Shown: in pieces, positions 1 to 11,745 of the stretch | Numbering within the stretch: position 1 is the first letter of the stretch | How the letters are laid out: each line of letters starts with the position of its first letter | From: Malachius bipustulatus | Lineage: Eukaryota; Arthropoda; Insecta; Coleoptera; Melyridae | Length of the DNA: 64,000 nucleotides | Direction of reading: 5' to 3' | Assembly: GCA_910589415.1 (NCBI GenBank) | Contig: OU342630.1 | Span: forward strand, 73,714,186-73,778,185 | Position numbers and translations under genes: made by a program | Notes under the pieces: generated by a model | Database searches by the model: none | What the model saw: the letters and a program-made list of their open reading frames with translations, nothing else | What the model was told of the DNA's origin: nothing

Positions 1-2479
1 GTAAATGTCACCAAAATAAACATTAGAAGAGGTTCTCCTGCTCATACAAAATGGCATTTGGATTCAAATATTATATGGGGCACCAGAATATTTCGGAATT
101 GGCGTTTGTAACTAAATTCCAAAAAGCAATTATTATTGGATCGTATTCAGCATGCTGGTCAAGAGATCGGTCGCGAAAAAAGACGAGAAATTAAAACTTT
201 TACTTCTGTAATAGGCCTCCGAGCACAAGTTTGTATTCAGCAAGAAATAGGACATTTTTAACACATGATAAACTGAAGATGTGGTCAATAAAATAAGCTT
301 TATGTGGTTTTCAAAGTTAAATCTGGTATTTACTAGACATTATTTTCTTAGGCCTATAACTTCGTAACGAATGCAGATAGACCTGCCACTTTTGGGTTTT
401 TTAGGCTTAGGAATAAACCTACTATATGCTCACAAGATTTGAACATAACGATACGGGACACCCTGTATAGAAAGGAATCGTCTTTTTCTAAATATCTCAA
501 ATATGCTACACCCAATATTTTCAGTTTCATTTGCTGTAGTAAGAGGCTAACTTAGGCCCGAGTAGATTAAAATTATTAAGTCCAGTGGCGTCCCGGCAAG
601 CACCACAACGAATTTTATTTTGAAAAAACTTTAAAAAAGTACGCAAATGGTTTTTTCTTCAATTATTATTTTTCGTTATATTAAGCAATATAACGAACTT
701 TTGTGTTCATTATATTTTTTCGTATCTTGCTTTATTTTCAAATAAAAAAATAAAATCCATTCAAATGCATATTATCCCTGAACCAACCTAGCAACAATGA
801 AAAATTAAAAAATTCAAATTACTTAGTTTAGATGTTATAAATGTATTTAATTTCGTGTTTATTAGTTCTTGTTGTTACATAATGTTAATAAAAAATTATA
901 AAAAAACTATAATTTCCAAAAGCAAATTTTCCCCATGTTACCTACCTACTTTGATAGTCCAGGGATATATGCAATTCAGTGGATTCTCCTTTCTATTCGG
1001 AAAACCAATAAAGATACTAAGAGAAGTTAAAAGTCATAAAAGTTTCATTTTTAGTTGTTTGATCTGCAAAGTGAAAAAAAATTAACAAGAAGCCATTGGG
1101 TTGCGTTTTTCAAAGTTTTTTCAAAATAATATTCGTTGAGGTGCTTACCGGAACGCCATTAGAGTTATTAATTTTATTTTGCAATAAATTACTAGGACAA
1201 ATGAAACTGCAAATTCAACAAATATTTTCACAAATATTGGATTTACTTACCTAATATATTTTCAAAAATGTAATTTTTTTAAGTTTAACACCCGTGTATC
1301 TCAAAAATAAAGCATTTTAGAGCAATACTTTCTTGAAAAAAATACATTTATTTTTACGTGTTCTAGCGTTTGCTGGAATTATGCACATACAAACATCCTG
1401 CATATTACTTATATCGTGGGTACTCAATAGTGTATTTTTTTACTAAAAATACACTTTTGAAATATTACGCTAAATTATCTCGATTATTTCTTCAAACAAT
1501 TATTCGTAGGTATACTAACTAAAATAATATAATATCCTAAATAATAATAAAGCCTGTAGCTCTCACTCAGGATAATTTCACCATATTATTCACCCTAATA
1601 ATAATTATAATGTCTAATCTATTATATCTCTAATGTAATATTATTCTTCTAATCAATATCTAATAATAATTATTCTAAGCAGTGGTCTTTATTAATAATC
1701 ATTTACCGCTGCTTTCTATTGATACATTTTGTCAATTGTTTCTTCAGTAGATTGTTCTACATAACAGCTAATAAATATATGTATCAATAATAAGATTAAT
1801 ATTTTCTCCACAAAATCTGATAACAAGTAAAAAACTTTAATATTTGCGAGATCAGAAAGCTTTGATCTAAGTTTCTGTTAATCTTTTGTATTATTTTAGA
1901 TTCAACAAATGGTACAATAGTCTTTCAAGATACTTTCACATGTCATTATACATGTCAGGGCGTTTCATTATGGCTTTACAAATTTTTCATATTATAATGG
2001 TAAGACAGATAATAAATCAACGAATGTTTTCAAAACAAAGAACGTATTAAAAAAATTAAAAATTATACAATTGTATGTAACCCTTTTCTTGACAACGTTA
2101 TCCTGCTAGATACACAAACTTCAGTTTATTGTTTTCATAAGTACCTAAATATACATTGAATTTTACCGCAGAAACAGGCTGTGTATGCAAGAGGATACAT
2201 AATTTTTTCCAAGTAATAGAGTTTCTTTGGGTCACGTGATTCAGTACACTAATGAGAGGTATACTTCCATGATGGTTGCCGTAGATTAGAGATCTCGGCG
2301 TTTTAAACTGTGTAAACCTGAATTTTATCTAATTTCACTTCATGTTATGTAATGCACCTATTGTAAATCGATTCAGCAATGTATACTTTTTACATCAATT
2401 TATTTTATATAAAATTATAAAAAAACTACCCCTATTCGCAGTTAAAAAATATGTATTCTACAAGATAGGTACGTTGCTC
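1..2479. other. AT-rich intergenic DNA with one element terminus
   Basis: No supported gene. Short open frames here have no recognisable motif and AT-rich composition. The only repeat landmark is a GGGACACCCTGTAT end at 455-468. It matches the termini of the foldback elements found elsewhere in the window, so it is probably the right end of a copy whose left end is outside the window or decayed. Confidence 0.5.
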
Positions 2480-2495
2480 AGAATCTATAGGCTTG
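2480..2495. repeat. LINE target-site duplication, left copy
   Basis: The 16-mer AGAATCTATAGGCTTG occurs here and again at 2989-3004, exactly flanking the LINE fragment between them. A perfect 16-bp direct repeat immediately outside a 3' tail and a 5' truncation point is the expected mark of target-primed reverse transcription. Confidence 0.85.
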
Positions 2496-2988
2496 ATATA
2501 TTGATATTGATATTGATATTGAGGGTGTCAGATGCTATTGTGCCCCCTCTTCTCTGCTTCTTTGGAGTATATTCCCTTCATTGAAGCAACGTCTCCAACT
2601 CCGCTTCCCTTAGGAATTTCAGGATTTGAAGGGGATCAAGGCCGGGCAAAGCCCCCCCCCCCCCCCCCCCCGTTGAGCTGGTGTTGGCCCAGAACAGTTT
2701 CTTTCACGTTCTAGTGCTTCGCAGTTCATCAATAGGTGACGAGGCGTCTCGTTTTCTTCCCTGCAGAGTCTGCAAACGCCATCATTTTCTATACCAAGTT
2801 TCCTCAGGTGTTCATTGAGCTTGCAATGACCTGTTAGGAATCCTGTTAGCATTCTAAGACTTCCTTTGTTGAGGGTCAGGAGTTTCCTTGACCTTTCTCG
2901 GTTAAAGTTCCCGAGGAGCTCCTTGGATTGTCTCAATTCTGAGAGGTTATTCCAATGGATTTTTCTCAGTTTTTCTTCTTCCTTCCGA
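2496..2988 (-). pseudogene. 5'-truncated LINE, C-terminal end of ORF2
   Basis: The minus-strand frame from about 2988 down encodes a KLRKIHWNNL-like segment, then a TGHCKLNEHLRKLG motif, then a cysteine/histidine cluster (CRLCREENETPRHLLMNC). That order is the C-terminal tail after the RNase H domain in I/R1-like non-LTR retrotransposons. The coding frame then runs into a 20-nt C run (2652-2671, read as polyglycine) and ends without the usual tail. The 3' end is a short (TATCAA)n tail seen on the plus strand as TATTGA repeats at about 2496-2522. The copy is 493 bp long, lacks the reverse transcriptase, and is flanked by a perfect target-site duplication. It is a dead 5'-truncated insertion. 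Confidence 0.75.
2652..2671. repeat. Poly(C) run inside the LINE
   Basis: Twenty consecutive C on the plus strand, within the 3' part of the LINE fragment. This is unusual in an AT-rich region and its length may be an assembly or slippage estimate. Confidence 0.9.
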
Positions 2989-3004
2989 AGAATCTATAGG
3001 CTTG
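2989..3004. repeat. LINE target-site duplication, right copy
   Basis: Perfect second copy of AGAATCTATAGGCTTG, adjoining the 5' truncation point of the minus-strand LINE. Confidence 0.85.
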
Positions 3005-3577
3005 GACATGTATAATAATAATAAGTAATATAATAATACACATGGCCAGGTTTCTCATAAAGATGCATAGGTATATGCATCTCTATTACATTGCCTGACT
3101 ATCGAGTTTGACTCCGCATATCTCTGAAGTAAAGATGCCGTGAACACTGCCAACAAACCAATATGAAGCAAAAAAGATATGCAGTTGTCTTTAGAAGTAT
3201 TTTTGCAAAATACTTCAGAAAGAGGTATACCTAAACATCGTGGCTGGTAATTAAAAAAAGACAAAACGAAGAAGATTGAAAACAACGAGAATAGAAGAAA
3301 TAGTGGCGATAATTCAGCCAGGATGACGAATAATAATTTGGAGATCACTTGCCAGTGAAGTCAATATCTAGGTAGAATGCTGTGGAATATGTATTAGCGT
3401 CGCCAAATTTCTTAGTTGTCAGTAATACAAGTGGTGATTTCAACTACTAAACAGCAAACTCTCCCATATGATTATAGACTAATATTTCCACAACAAACCT
3501 GAAAAGGCAATTTTGTTATATCATTCTTGTGGGTACTTGTGAACAAACATTACTATATTACCAGTTGTCATAACATA
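3005..3577. other. No feature recognised
   Basis: AT-rich sequence with an (ATA)n patch near 3012-3035. The one short open frame on the minus strand has no recognisable motif. Confidence 0.5.
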
Positions 3578-3925
3578 GGACACACCTGTATGTTATTACA
3601 TTTTTGGATTGTCTGAAAAATTTTAATAACAATGGTGTTTATAGTCCAAGTTTGTAACGAGTGATTTATGAGTTATAAACAAATGAAAATAGCAATTTTC
3701 GATTTTCAAACAAGTTTAGATTTAAAATAGGCCAAGATATCTAAAAGCGGCTTACATGTCCCTATCTTAACTTTTCATGCTAGGTATATCCTGTGGTACA
3801 GAAATATTTTAAAAATTTATCTCAATTTTTTTTTGCAGTTGCCAATTTTTCATTACTTTGTATAGAAATTTCATCCACATAATAGGACACTTATACGTGA
3901 AAAGTTAGGATAGGGACAGAAAGTT
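3578..3925. repeat. Diverged copy of the 52184-53035 foldback
   Basis: This stretch shares a chain of matching blocks with the inner part of the foldback at 52184-53035. Examples are a block containing TTTATGAGTTATAAACAAAT, a block containing ACATGTCCCTATCTTAA, and an ATAGAAATTTCATCCA-type block, in the same order. It is clearly diverged and has lost the CAGGG termini, so it is an old or internally truncated member. Confidence 0.65.
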
Positions 3926-4680
3926 CAGATAAAAAGTCATGACCACCTTGATGAACCTTTTCTTGGTTATTTCTCAACCAATTTTAAATCTGAAGAATCA
4001 TCTGAATAGAGAATCGAATACTGGTTTTGAATATACAAAAATATATGCAGGGTTCTATTCATTTTTTTAAGGGTGGGAGCTGTAACTTAGGGGATGTTGG
4101 AGTGGGGGTTATTTTCGTGCTGTCATGTTATACAGCTTGAAAAGTTATAATAATATGCCTTTTATTCGGCTCGATTATCTCAACCTGTATATGAGATATG
4201 GCCTGGTCAATTAAGTCTGGGACACCCGGTATGTACAAATTTTTAGACTTCTTTTCCCAACATTTCTCGATATAAAAATACTCCAACGTTCTCGAGCCTC
4301 ACTCTGTATATACATTTGTTATAGAAGAGAGAATAGTACACCCCCCTACCTAACATTAGATTGGCAATGTATAAAAATATACAGTCTACACAGTATGCAG
4401 GTTCTCCTTGATGGAGCAAAGGCTATTCTGGAATACATAGCACGGTGCAAGTATATTATCTTACACCGTGATGCATTAAATAGGTAATGCTCTGCATGTC
4501 TAGCAAAGTAACCCAAAATACATACATTGGAAGTAAATCTTGCCTATGTACAATATCTCCAGAGATACCTAGCCATAAATAACTTATTTAAAAAAAAAAC
4601 AACGACACTTATTTTCCTTACTGGCACTCCTTTTGATTAAACATGGGTCAAATAATTTTTTTACAGTCACATCTATCTTT

Positions 4681-4790
4681 CACAACAAACCGTAGGTAGG
4701 TAGGTCTTAATGAGTATAAAGACAAATCAATTGTTGTCTATTGATTTGTCTTTATACTCATTAAGACCTACCTACCTACGGTTTGTTGTG
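4681..4790. repeat. Perfect 50-bp inverted repeat, 10-nt loop
   Basis: Positions 4681-4730 are the exact reverse complement of 4741-4790, separated by TTGTTGTCTA. No mismatch was found over 50 bp. The arms contain the GTAGGTAGGTAGGTC motif common in this genome. There are no evident transposon termini or flanking target duplication. The perfect arms imply a recent origin or ongoing correction. Confidence 0.95.
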
Positions 4791-4911
4791 ACTTTTGAGT
4801 ATACTTCGGCTTTTTAATATACATCTATCTTTGCCAAGAAGAAGGTTAAAATAAGAAAATAGAAAACTAGGTAGGTAGGCCAACTGTTGGTTATACTATA
4901 ATAATACTAAT

Positions 4912-4950
4912 AATACTATTAAAACGCTGTTACAGCGTTTTAATAGTATT
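4912..4950. repeat. Perfect 19-bp hairpin, 1-nt loop
   Basis: AATACTATTAAAACGCTGT at 4912-4930 pairs exactly with 4932-4950 around a single T. It lies only 120 bp after the 50-bp hairpin at 4681-4790. Confidence 0.9.
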
Positions 4951-5435
4951 TTCGGTTAAAATCATAATTAATTAATGTAAGACTACAAGGTGGCATTATT
5001 GGGACATCCTGTATAGTTTTGTTTTTCTATATTTTTAGCTTGAGCCACCTATTAATTTATAGTTTTTAGGTTGGCTATGATGAATACTTAATTAATTTGC
5101 TAATCTGGACGTTTATCATATCTCTCTTTGAAATCGGTGGTCAATTATTGATTAATAAGGTAACATTATTTTTATTAACATTTTCATCAGTATTTCTAAT
5201 ATTTTTACGTCCATTTACGTCCATAGGTATTTCTAAATGTCCGGATTCCATATTTGTGTAACATATTTTTCATTATTAGGGCTGTTGCTCGAACACTCAC
5301 TACATTTTGCATGCTCTTGCATGCTCTTTTGCTCTGATTTGTAGTCTCTGATGTAGCACTCTATTTTCGTATTTTCGAGGGACGTTGTCAATTTTATAAC
5401 TTTATATTATTTTTCTGCTGTCTAAAAAATTTTTT

Positions 5436-5763
5436 AAATGTTCAACTCCGTCCTATGGTAAAATGAACAATAAATCACATGAGTTTCAACTTTCAATTGA
5501 GTTTATTTTCCAGTACCTAAACATACTAAGCCTACGACGATGACATGTTAATATTAAATTTTTATTAGAAAGAAAAAACAAATCATTCGTGAAAAATTCG
5601 TGTTTCATAAATTTTCGTGTTTACTATTTTAATAAAAACTTGATAGCATGTCATCGTAGTAAGCTTAATTTATAGGTATTGAAAATAAGCTTAATTGAAA
5701 CTCATTTTGTACGTATCCTTCATATTACCATATAGGACGAAAATTTTCAAAATTGAACATTTT
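5436..5763. repeat. Foldback (MITE-like) element, ~328 bp
   Basis: The left arm begins AAATGTTCAACTCCGTCCTAT and the right arm ends with its imperfect complement ATAGGACG...TTGAACATTT. Inner arm blocks (ATGAGTTTCAA and GATGACATG against CATGTCATCG and TTGAAACTCAT) pair with small indels. There is no coding sequence. It differs from the CAGGG-ended family, so it is a separate non-autonomous inverted-repeat element. Confidence 0.7.
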
Positions 5764-5999
5764 CAACCAATCTTGGATAATTTTTATTTTGAGTGGTCAT
5801 TATCTGATTAACGTGACATTGAACAAAAGGGCATTAAACGCAGAAGTTTTTCTGAGTAATGCTCAGGTTTTCTGTGCGTTAATTTTTTTATGGTCTCTCA
5901 ATTATTTTTTTTATTATTATTACAAGAGAAACCGCATCGACTATTTAGGTTATTAGCGGTAAATTACAGTTTTGATGTTACAGAATAAATACTATTATT

Positions 6000-6415
6000 T
6001 TTTTCTTTTTTATTGAAAATGCACATGCACTGCAGGGAAGTCCCTATGACGCTCTGGGAGCGGTGCATGAGCGGAGATGTCGATTCACGTTGGCCTTGAA
6101 TCGCTGTAGGTTGTATACTTCGGGAAACACGCCCTTTGAAATGCTATTCCAAAGTGATGCGGTTCTATACATAAAAGAAGTCTAAAATAGGGTGGTGCGA
6201 GGTGTAACGAGCTGAAAAATTTCGTAAAGTGGTGGTTCAAGGTTTTTTTTTGTATGTAGAGGGCTTTATGAGGTGGAGAACGTCTAGTTAAAATTTGGGT
6301 GATCTTGCCTAGAGAAGATTTTGATGGCGTAGGATAGGGTGAGTTTCTTAGCTCTAAGATTGAGCGGTCGGTAACTCGTTTGCAAGGGTAATATATGCAG
6401 GCTGTCAGTTAGACT
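6000..6415 (-). pseudogene. LINE remnant, end of ORF2
   Basis: On the minus strand a frame near 6415-6300 reads RPLNLRAKKLTLSYAIKI then DHPNF, resembling the segment after the RT thumb. A second frame near 6170-6050 reads RTASLWNSISKGVFPEVYN then LQRFKANVNRHL, the very common C-terminal end of CR1/Jockey-type LINE ORF2. A stop follows, then a short 3' UTR with AATAAA and an A-rich tail at about 6000-6015. Frameshifts and stops separate the blocks, so the copy is dead and strongly 5'-truncated. No target duplication was identified. Confidence 0.6.
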
Positions 6416-6520
6416 TCTTTATGCACTGAGGGCGATCCGTAGACTAATCATAAAATGGTGAATAACTTGAAAAACGTAATAGACAACCAGACCACTGCTT
6501 ACGGGTTTTTTCTCCAAATG

Positions 6521-6534
6521 CCCCCCCCCCCCCC
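6521..6534. repeat. Poly(C) run
   Basis: Fourteen consecutive C on the plus strand, just beyond the LINE remnant. A CTGGGACACCCTCTGTAT stretch resembling the foldback termini follows at about 6566-6583. Confidence 0.85.
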
Positions 6535-6599
6535 TACCACTGCGTTTCGTTTGATCCATATGCCTTCTGGGACACCCTCTGTATATTGAACGCTTTCTT

Positions 6600-8745
6600 A
6601 GTTTTAATGCAAGGACTGAGATCAAACCTTACTTACAAAAAGATTATTTCTGTTAAAAATAAAAGCAATTACAGTTAGTCTTTGACTTCTAGAGTATGGA
6701 GCTAGAGACAGTTGTGTACAAAGTTAAATGGTATAAAATTAATAAAATTAAGGATCGCAGAAGCTATCACTTACTGTACCTTATGTCCCAAAGAGCAATA
6801 ACCTTAGAAGCAGGCCCATATTTACATTTATCATTACCATTACTTTTACAGGTAAGTTTTAACAGAACGTAGATTCATCTAAATATTATACCCTCTTTAT
6901 ATTTACAGACTTATAGAGCGACTTATTCTTTTACTACAATGCTTATTAATATGAGTAGCCAACAAACTTAAATCACAACAGTCGTCGATGTTTACCTTCT
7001 ATTATTAAACATACACTATAAGTAATTTATTATATTGCTGACTGTACAACTATTTTCAACAAGAGACTAGAAGCAAGATTGCACAATAATTACATATAGG
7101 TAATTAATAATTAGTTAAAAGGCCACATCATACCTCTATGTGGCAATATAACAAATTCCATGGTCATGGTCATAAAGAAAACAATATTTTGGAAAAAAAA
7201 ATTTTGAAAATGCGAAAAACAAGCCTGGCAGTGACCTGGTGATATGGCAACGATGGTACAGAATGCTTTCATCTGCATCTCTGGTTTCGCTGTTAAAATT
7301 ATCATCAGAAATCAGGATTACACAGAGGGTATTTTTTAGGATGATTTTAAAAATGTTCGTTAGCCCCAAGAAAATTTCCGGATATACCTAGGTAATAAAT
7401 TTGACTTCTAGTAGAACTCGTGAAAATATTATACTTCATCAGCGGCAACTTAAAACAGGCAATCGTATGCTGTACCTAACTACTTATAAAATAATAAACA
7501 AGTTTCACAATCGAAGAGCGAGAATTCTAAACCTAGGAGACTTGTGAATAGAACAATAATTTCTGTCGGCCTATAGCCGATGAGGTGTCACGAACAAGTT
7601 TACAATATCGCCCAAGTTTGCACACAAGGGCGCAAGAATGAAATTTTAAATTTTAACCTTCAAAATGGAGTCATGATATGGAGTATTTGTTGAAAATTTC
7701 TTCTTGGAATTGCGGTGACGGTGTATTTAAAGAAAATTACGTTGTTTTTCTTTGTTGATGTAGAATAATATATGTATAATTAATTTTTGCTCATAATAAT
7801 TCTTACAAATTTCAGATTTCGAGCAGCAACTAAATTCAGTACTACATTATTATGAAAACTGAAAGTTACTTATTGAAAGGAGAATAATTATTACTTAACC
7901 ATTTTTCTGCGACGGGCTAAAAGTTTGACATTTTTTCCCAGCAGGGAAAAAATGAAAAAAAAAATCGTTTCGTTGCCAGACAACGTCGATTACTACAAAA
8001 GTCAACCAGTTTGAAAATTCAAATTCAACATTGATCAACACGTTGCGACATTATTTTCAGTTTCGTTTTTCGATCTTCTTAGAACCGGAGCTTTTTCTCA
8101 CAGAAAAAAATGGTAAATTATCCACAAGAAAAAAGTGCGATTCGGCTCCTGATGTGTTTGTCCTCTCCGCTATAATGCATTCGCGGGGACGAAATTATAT
8201 CTCGAGATAAAATAAATCACTTTTTCCCCTTGTATAATAAATAACTATTTTTACAAGGTTTCTGTTTACAGTTGAGCTAAATTTTGCCTTTTTTCGTTAT
8301 CTTCAAAATTTTTAGTTATCTTGATGGAATAAATGTTCAAAAGAGTCCTAATAGTGCAAGTTTGCTTCTAATATAATTTTCGTAAATATAGTTCAGAAGA
8401 AGACTTTCTTCTGAACTTAGTTCAGTGGACTGGTTAAGAAAATTTCATGATGTTTTTATGAAATTAAAATTTATTTACCTTTAGAAAAGATACTGACAAG
8501 TAGAGCACAAAGAATATAAAGAATGAAGAAATGAATAGGAAAATGTTTTATTAATAACATTAAGGAAACATGTTTTTTCATATTTTTTTTTAATTTTTAT
8601 TTTTTTTAGCAGCAAAGATTACCTTTGAAATGGATCGCACCTAGGTAGGATGATAAGGAAATTATTTCCATCGCCCTCATTAAATCAGCCAAATCGAAAA
8701 AGCAAAGAGTGCGAGAATATAGGTACGTGCATACAAAAAGGTAAA
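6600..8745. other. No gene recognised
   Basis: About 2.1 kb of AT-rich sequence. Overlapping short open frames near 7111-7369 on the minus strand show no conserved motif and disagree with each other, so they are treated as chance. A minor 11-bp hairpin (GTTCAGAAGAA/TTCTTCTGAAC) lies near 8390-8415. Confidence 0.5.
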
Positions 8746-9382
8746 GTTGTTAGGAAATTAAACACAGCTACGCGCCGTAACATCAATAGAAACGATCCCC
8801 GTCAGCTCATTAAATATTCATAAAATAAAATCGCTCTAGCTGGTCGCATTTCAGTCCTTCGAGAAAGCGGCAACGGCGAGGGCAAACCATTGCCAGATGT
8901 GTTATAGAAGCGCCTCGCACCGATTGAAATAAAAGGTGACCTACATACAAGAACGGGTGGAAAGAAACAGACCGGGTGAAGGAATGTGAAATCAGAATTA
9001 CACAATAAGCCTTCGCAAGAACAATAGTAACTCGTTAGTTATACTAACTACGGTAATGAAAACTTCACCAAACGATAGAGCGAATTAATAAAGGAAGGCA
9101 GCCGGAAATACAGCGCGATCCCTAGACGGCAAGCAGGGGTAAGTGAAAGTTAAACCGGTGTAATTATAATAGTTAGAAACAATGGAAAAGACGACAATGC
9201 GTCGGCCGATTTGAAGGAAAATTTAGTTAGTGCAGGTTTAGGACAAATCAGTAAGGTAGCCGCGAGGTCAAATCGTTAAGTCCCGTACTTAGGGAAATAC
9301 GATTAAGGAATAAATCACGGCATGAGGGCAGTGTCAATAAGGTGCATTGTTGCGCGGTGCTTAGAAATCGGGCGACTGCTTC

Positions 9383-9390
9383 TATAAAAG
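9383..9390 (+). promoter_or_regulatory. TATA box in the island
   Basis: TATAAAAG followed within about 40 bp by GATCAGCTTTCG, an initiator-like context. Placement just upstream of the 72-bp tandem array suggests an internal or LTR-type promoter reading rightward. This rests on motif match only. Confidence 0.35.
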
Positions 9391-9455
9391 CAGAGGTCCT
9401 ACCGGAGCTCCAGGAAGATGAGATCAGCTTTCGAGCAGGTCAAGTCTGACTTCAT

Positions 9456-9669
9456 AACCCTTTGGACGTAAACCCGACGAGAAGGCGTCATAGCGAACTC
9501 TCGGTCGCCCAATCCTTATCTAAACCAAACCCTTTGGACATAAACCCGACGAGAAGGCGTATAGCGAACTCTCGGTCGCCCAATCCTTATCTAAACCAAA
9601 CCCTTTGGACGTAAACCCGACGAGAAGGCGTGTAGCGAACTCTCGGTCGCCCAATTCTTATCTAAACTT
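9456..9669. repeat. Tandem repeat, 3 copies of ~71-72 bp
   Basis: Units start at 9456, 9528 and 9599, each with AACCCTTTGGACRTAAACCC followed by CGACGAGAAGGCG, AGCGAACTCTCGG and TCGCCCAATYCTTATCTAAA. Copies differ at only a few positions (GCGTCATAG, GCGTATAG, GCGTGTAG), so the array is young compared with most repeats here. Confidence 0.9.
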
Positions 9670-11292
9670 TACCCATATCAATTGGCATCTCTCCCTCTAA
9701 ACAACTCAAACTTCGCAGTTGGCAAACTCTCTTCACAACAAAATCCACATCGATAAATAATTAAACAGATTCGCCCAATCCATGAGCGCAGGTCCCATTT
9801 TAAATCAGACACAATAATCAACTAGGTATTAGGCGGCACCACAATAGGTACCTACGCAATTACGTCAATAAATAGAAATAAACCAAGTTAGGCAGGAAAC
9901 AGGAATAAATAATTACATATTCACGTATAGGAAATCGAGATAGAGCTAGGAGCGAAAATAGACCCAGGTCAGGAATTAATAATCTGTAAACAAAACGGCC
10001 CATGATTCAATCATCCTCTTCTTCGAAGAGTCCGAGTTTTTATTTAGCGCAGATGGAGGCAATAAATGTCCCTTTAAAGTATACGACATGCTAGAAAACG
10101 AAAGTGAAAGGAGCTATTCATTTCATTGTGAGCGCCATAACTGGAACGAGCTCGAGCAGTCAAAGTAGGCAGGGTTGTCAGATGTAGCATCTGCTACTTT
10201 GCAAACATTATCAGGAAATACTAATTCCATTACAAGACCCAATTAGGAGTTAGAGTAGGTGCTCGATTATCACACGGGGGAGGGATTCACCTCGATGTCC
10301 AGGTGAAGACCTTCGTTGTACCGGAAAGTGGAAATCGTAGAACACAACGGGGCGAAAAGCACCCGCAGTTGTAGGTATAGGCAATTCAGCAAATAGGAAT
10401 TCAAAGCAACCAAAAACAAATTAGTCTTGAGTATGTGAAAAGCCAAGCAAAATCAATCAAAACCAAAACTCCTTTAGCACATCATATGAATGTCAACTCC
10501 AATCAAAATTTAAAGAGAAACTCCGCAGAAAATTGCTATAAAATGTTATTGCCAGTCTGGACTGAGTTATCTTCTTTCTAAACAGGTGTTAGGGGTAAAA
10601 ACCTGGACCACGGTGAAATCGATGGTTGGTCTCGATTATAGAACCCACCGGCTCCAATATAGGTATTCATAAAAATTCCAGCATTCAATTATTACCCAGG
10701 CAAGCCCACGGGAACCCTGAGGAATAATTATAGAATAGCGGCCTAGTTTGGTCAGTTGGTCATCACATTTAAAATAGCAAAACAAAACTGCGAATCGCAG
10801 AGAACGTCGTATTCGAAATGATAAGGTATATTGACTCATCACCTTACGAGGCCAGGTAGAACAAAAAGGTAGCCGCAGGGCAAATAGGTATTGACGGTCC
10901 AAAAGTGGCCAAATAAAGGTAGCCCAGTGAGGCAAAACGACAACACGACAAATAAACAAAATGAGTTAAAACAACTATCATGAGTATGACGTTAATTCAG
11001 GAAAACCGCTTTCACAAAGGAGAAAAGCAAATTGGAAAGAAATTCGTATAATGTTTAAAGAGGAGGTAGAAAATCAAACAAACATGGAAACACTGCTCTC
11101 GACATTCAGGCCAAGCTAGAAACTCGACTAACTAACAAATGGTCATAAAAGTAGGATGGAGTGTGCCTGTGTATCAGGTTAAAGCCCACAACAATAAACG
11201 CTCATAAAAATTCCCAAACGAAAGGAAGGACGAGTCAACGAGTAAAGTTCATTTAAATACAAAATGAGAATTCAATAATCATCGAATAGGTA

Positions 11293-11745
11293 ACATTTCC
11301 GCATTATCCCGGATCGTCTGAAACCCAAAGTGGTTGTCTTCTTTAATTAATTCAAGCAGTTGCTTGAAATGAAATTAAGAGACTAGAAAAAGGAAAATAG
11401 GCAAAGAAAATTATTGAATAGGCAAACAAGACAGACATTTCCGCCATCCCGGATCGTCTGAAACCAAAGTGGTTGTCTTCTTTAATTAATTCAAGCCGTT
11501 GCTTGAAGTGAGATCAAAGAATCTAGAAAAAGGAAAATAGGTAAGGAAAATCATCGAATAGGCAAACAAGACAGACATTTCCGCATTATCCCGGATCGTC
11601 TGAAAACCAAAGTGGTTGTATTCTTTAATTAATTCAAGCCGTTGCTTGAAGTGAGATCAAAGAATCTAGAAAAAGGAAATTAGGCAAGGAAAATCGTTGA
11701 ATAGGTGAATCACACAGACATTTCCGCATATACCGGGTAGTCTGT
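11293..11745. repeat. Tandem repeat, 3 copies plus partial, ~142 bp
   Basis: Units start at 11293, 11435, 11575 and 11718 (partial), each beginning ACATTTCCGC and carrying CCGGATCGTCTG, AGTGGTTGTCTTCTTTAATT and CAAGCMGTTGCTTG blocks. The last unit is cut off after TCTGTAAAC. The sequence is unrelated to the 72-bp array in the same island. Confidence 0.9.
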
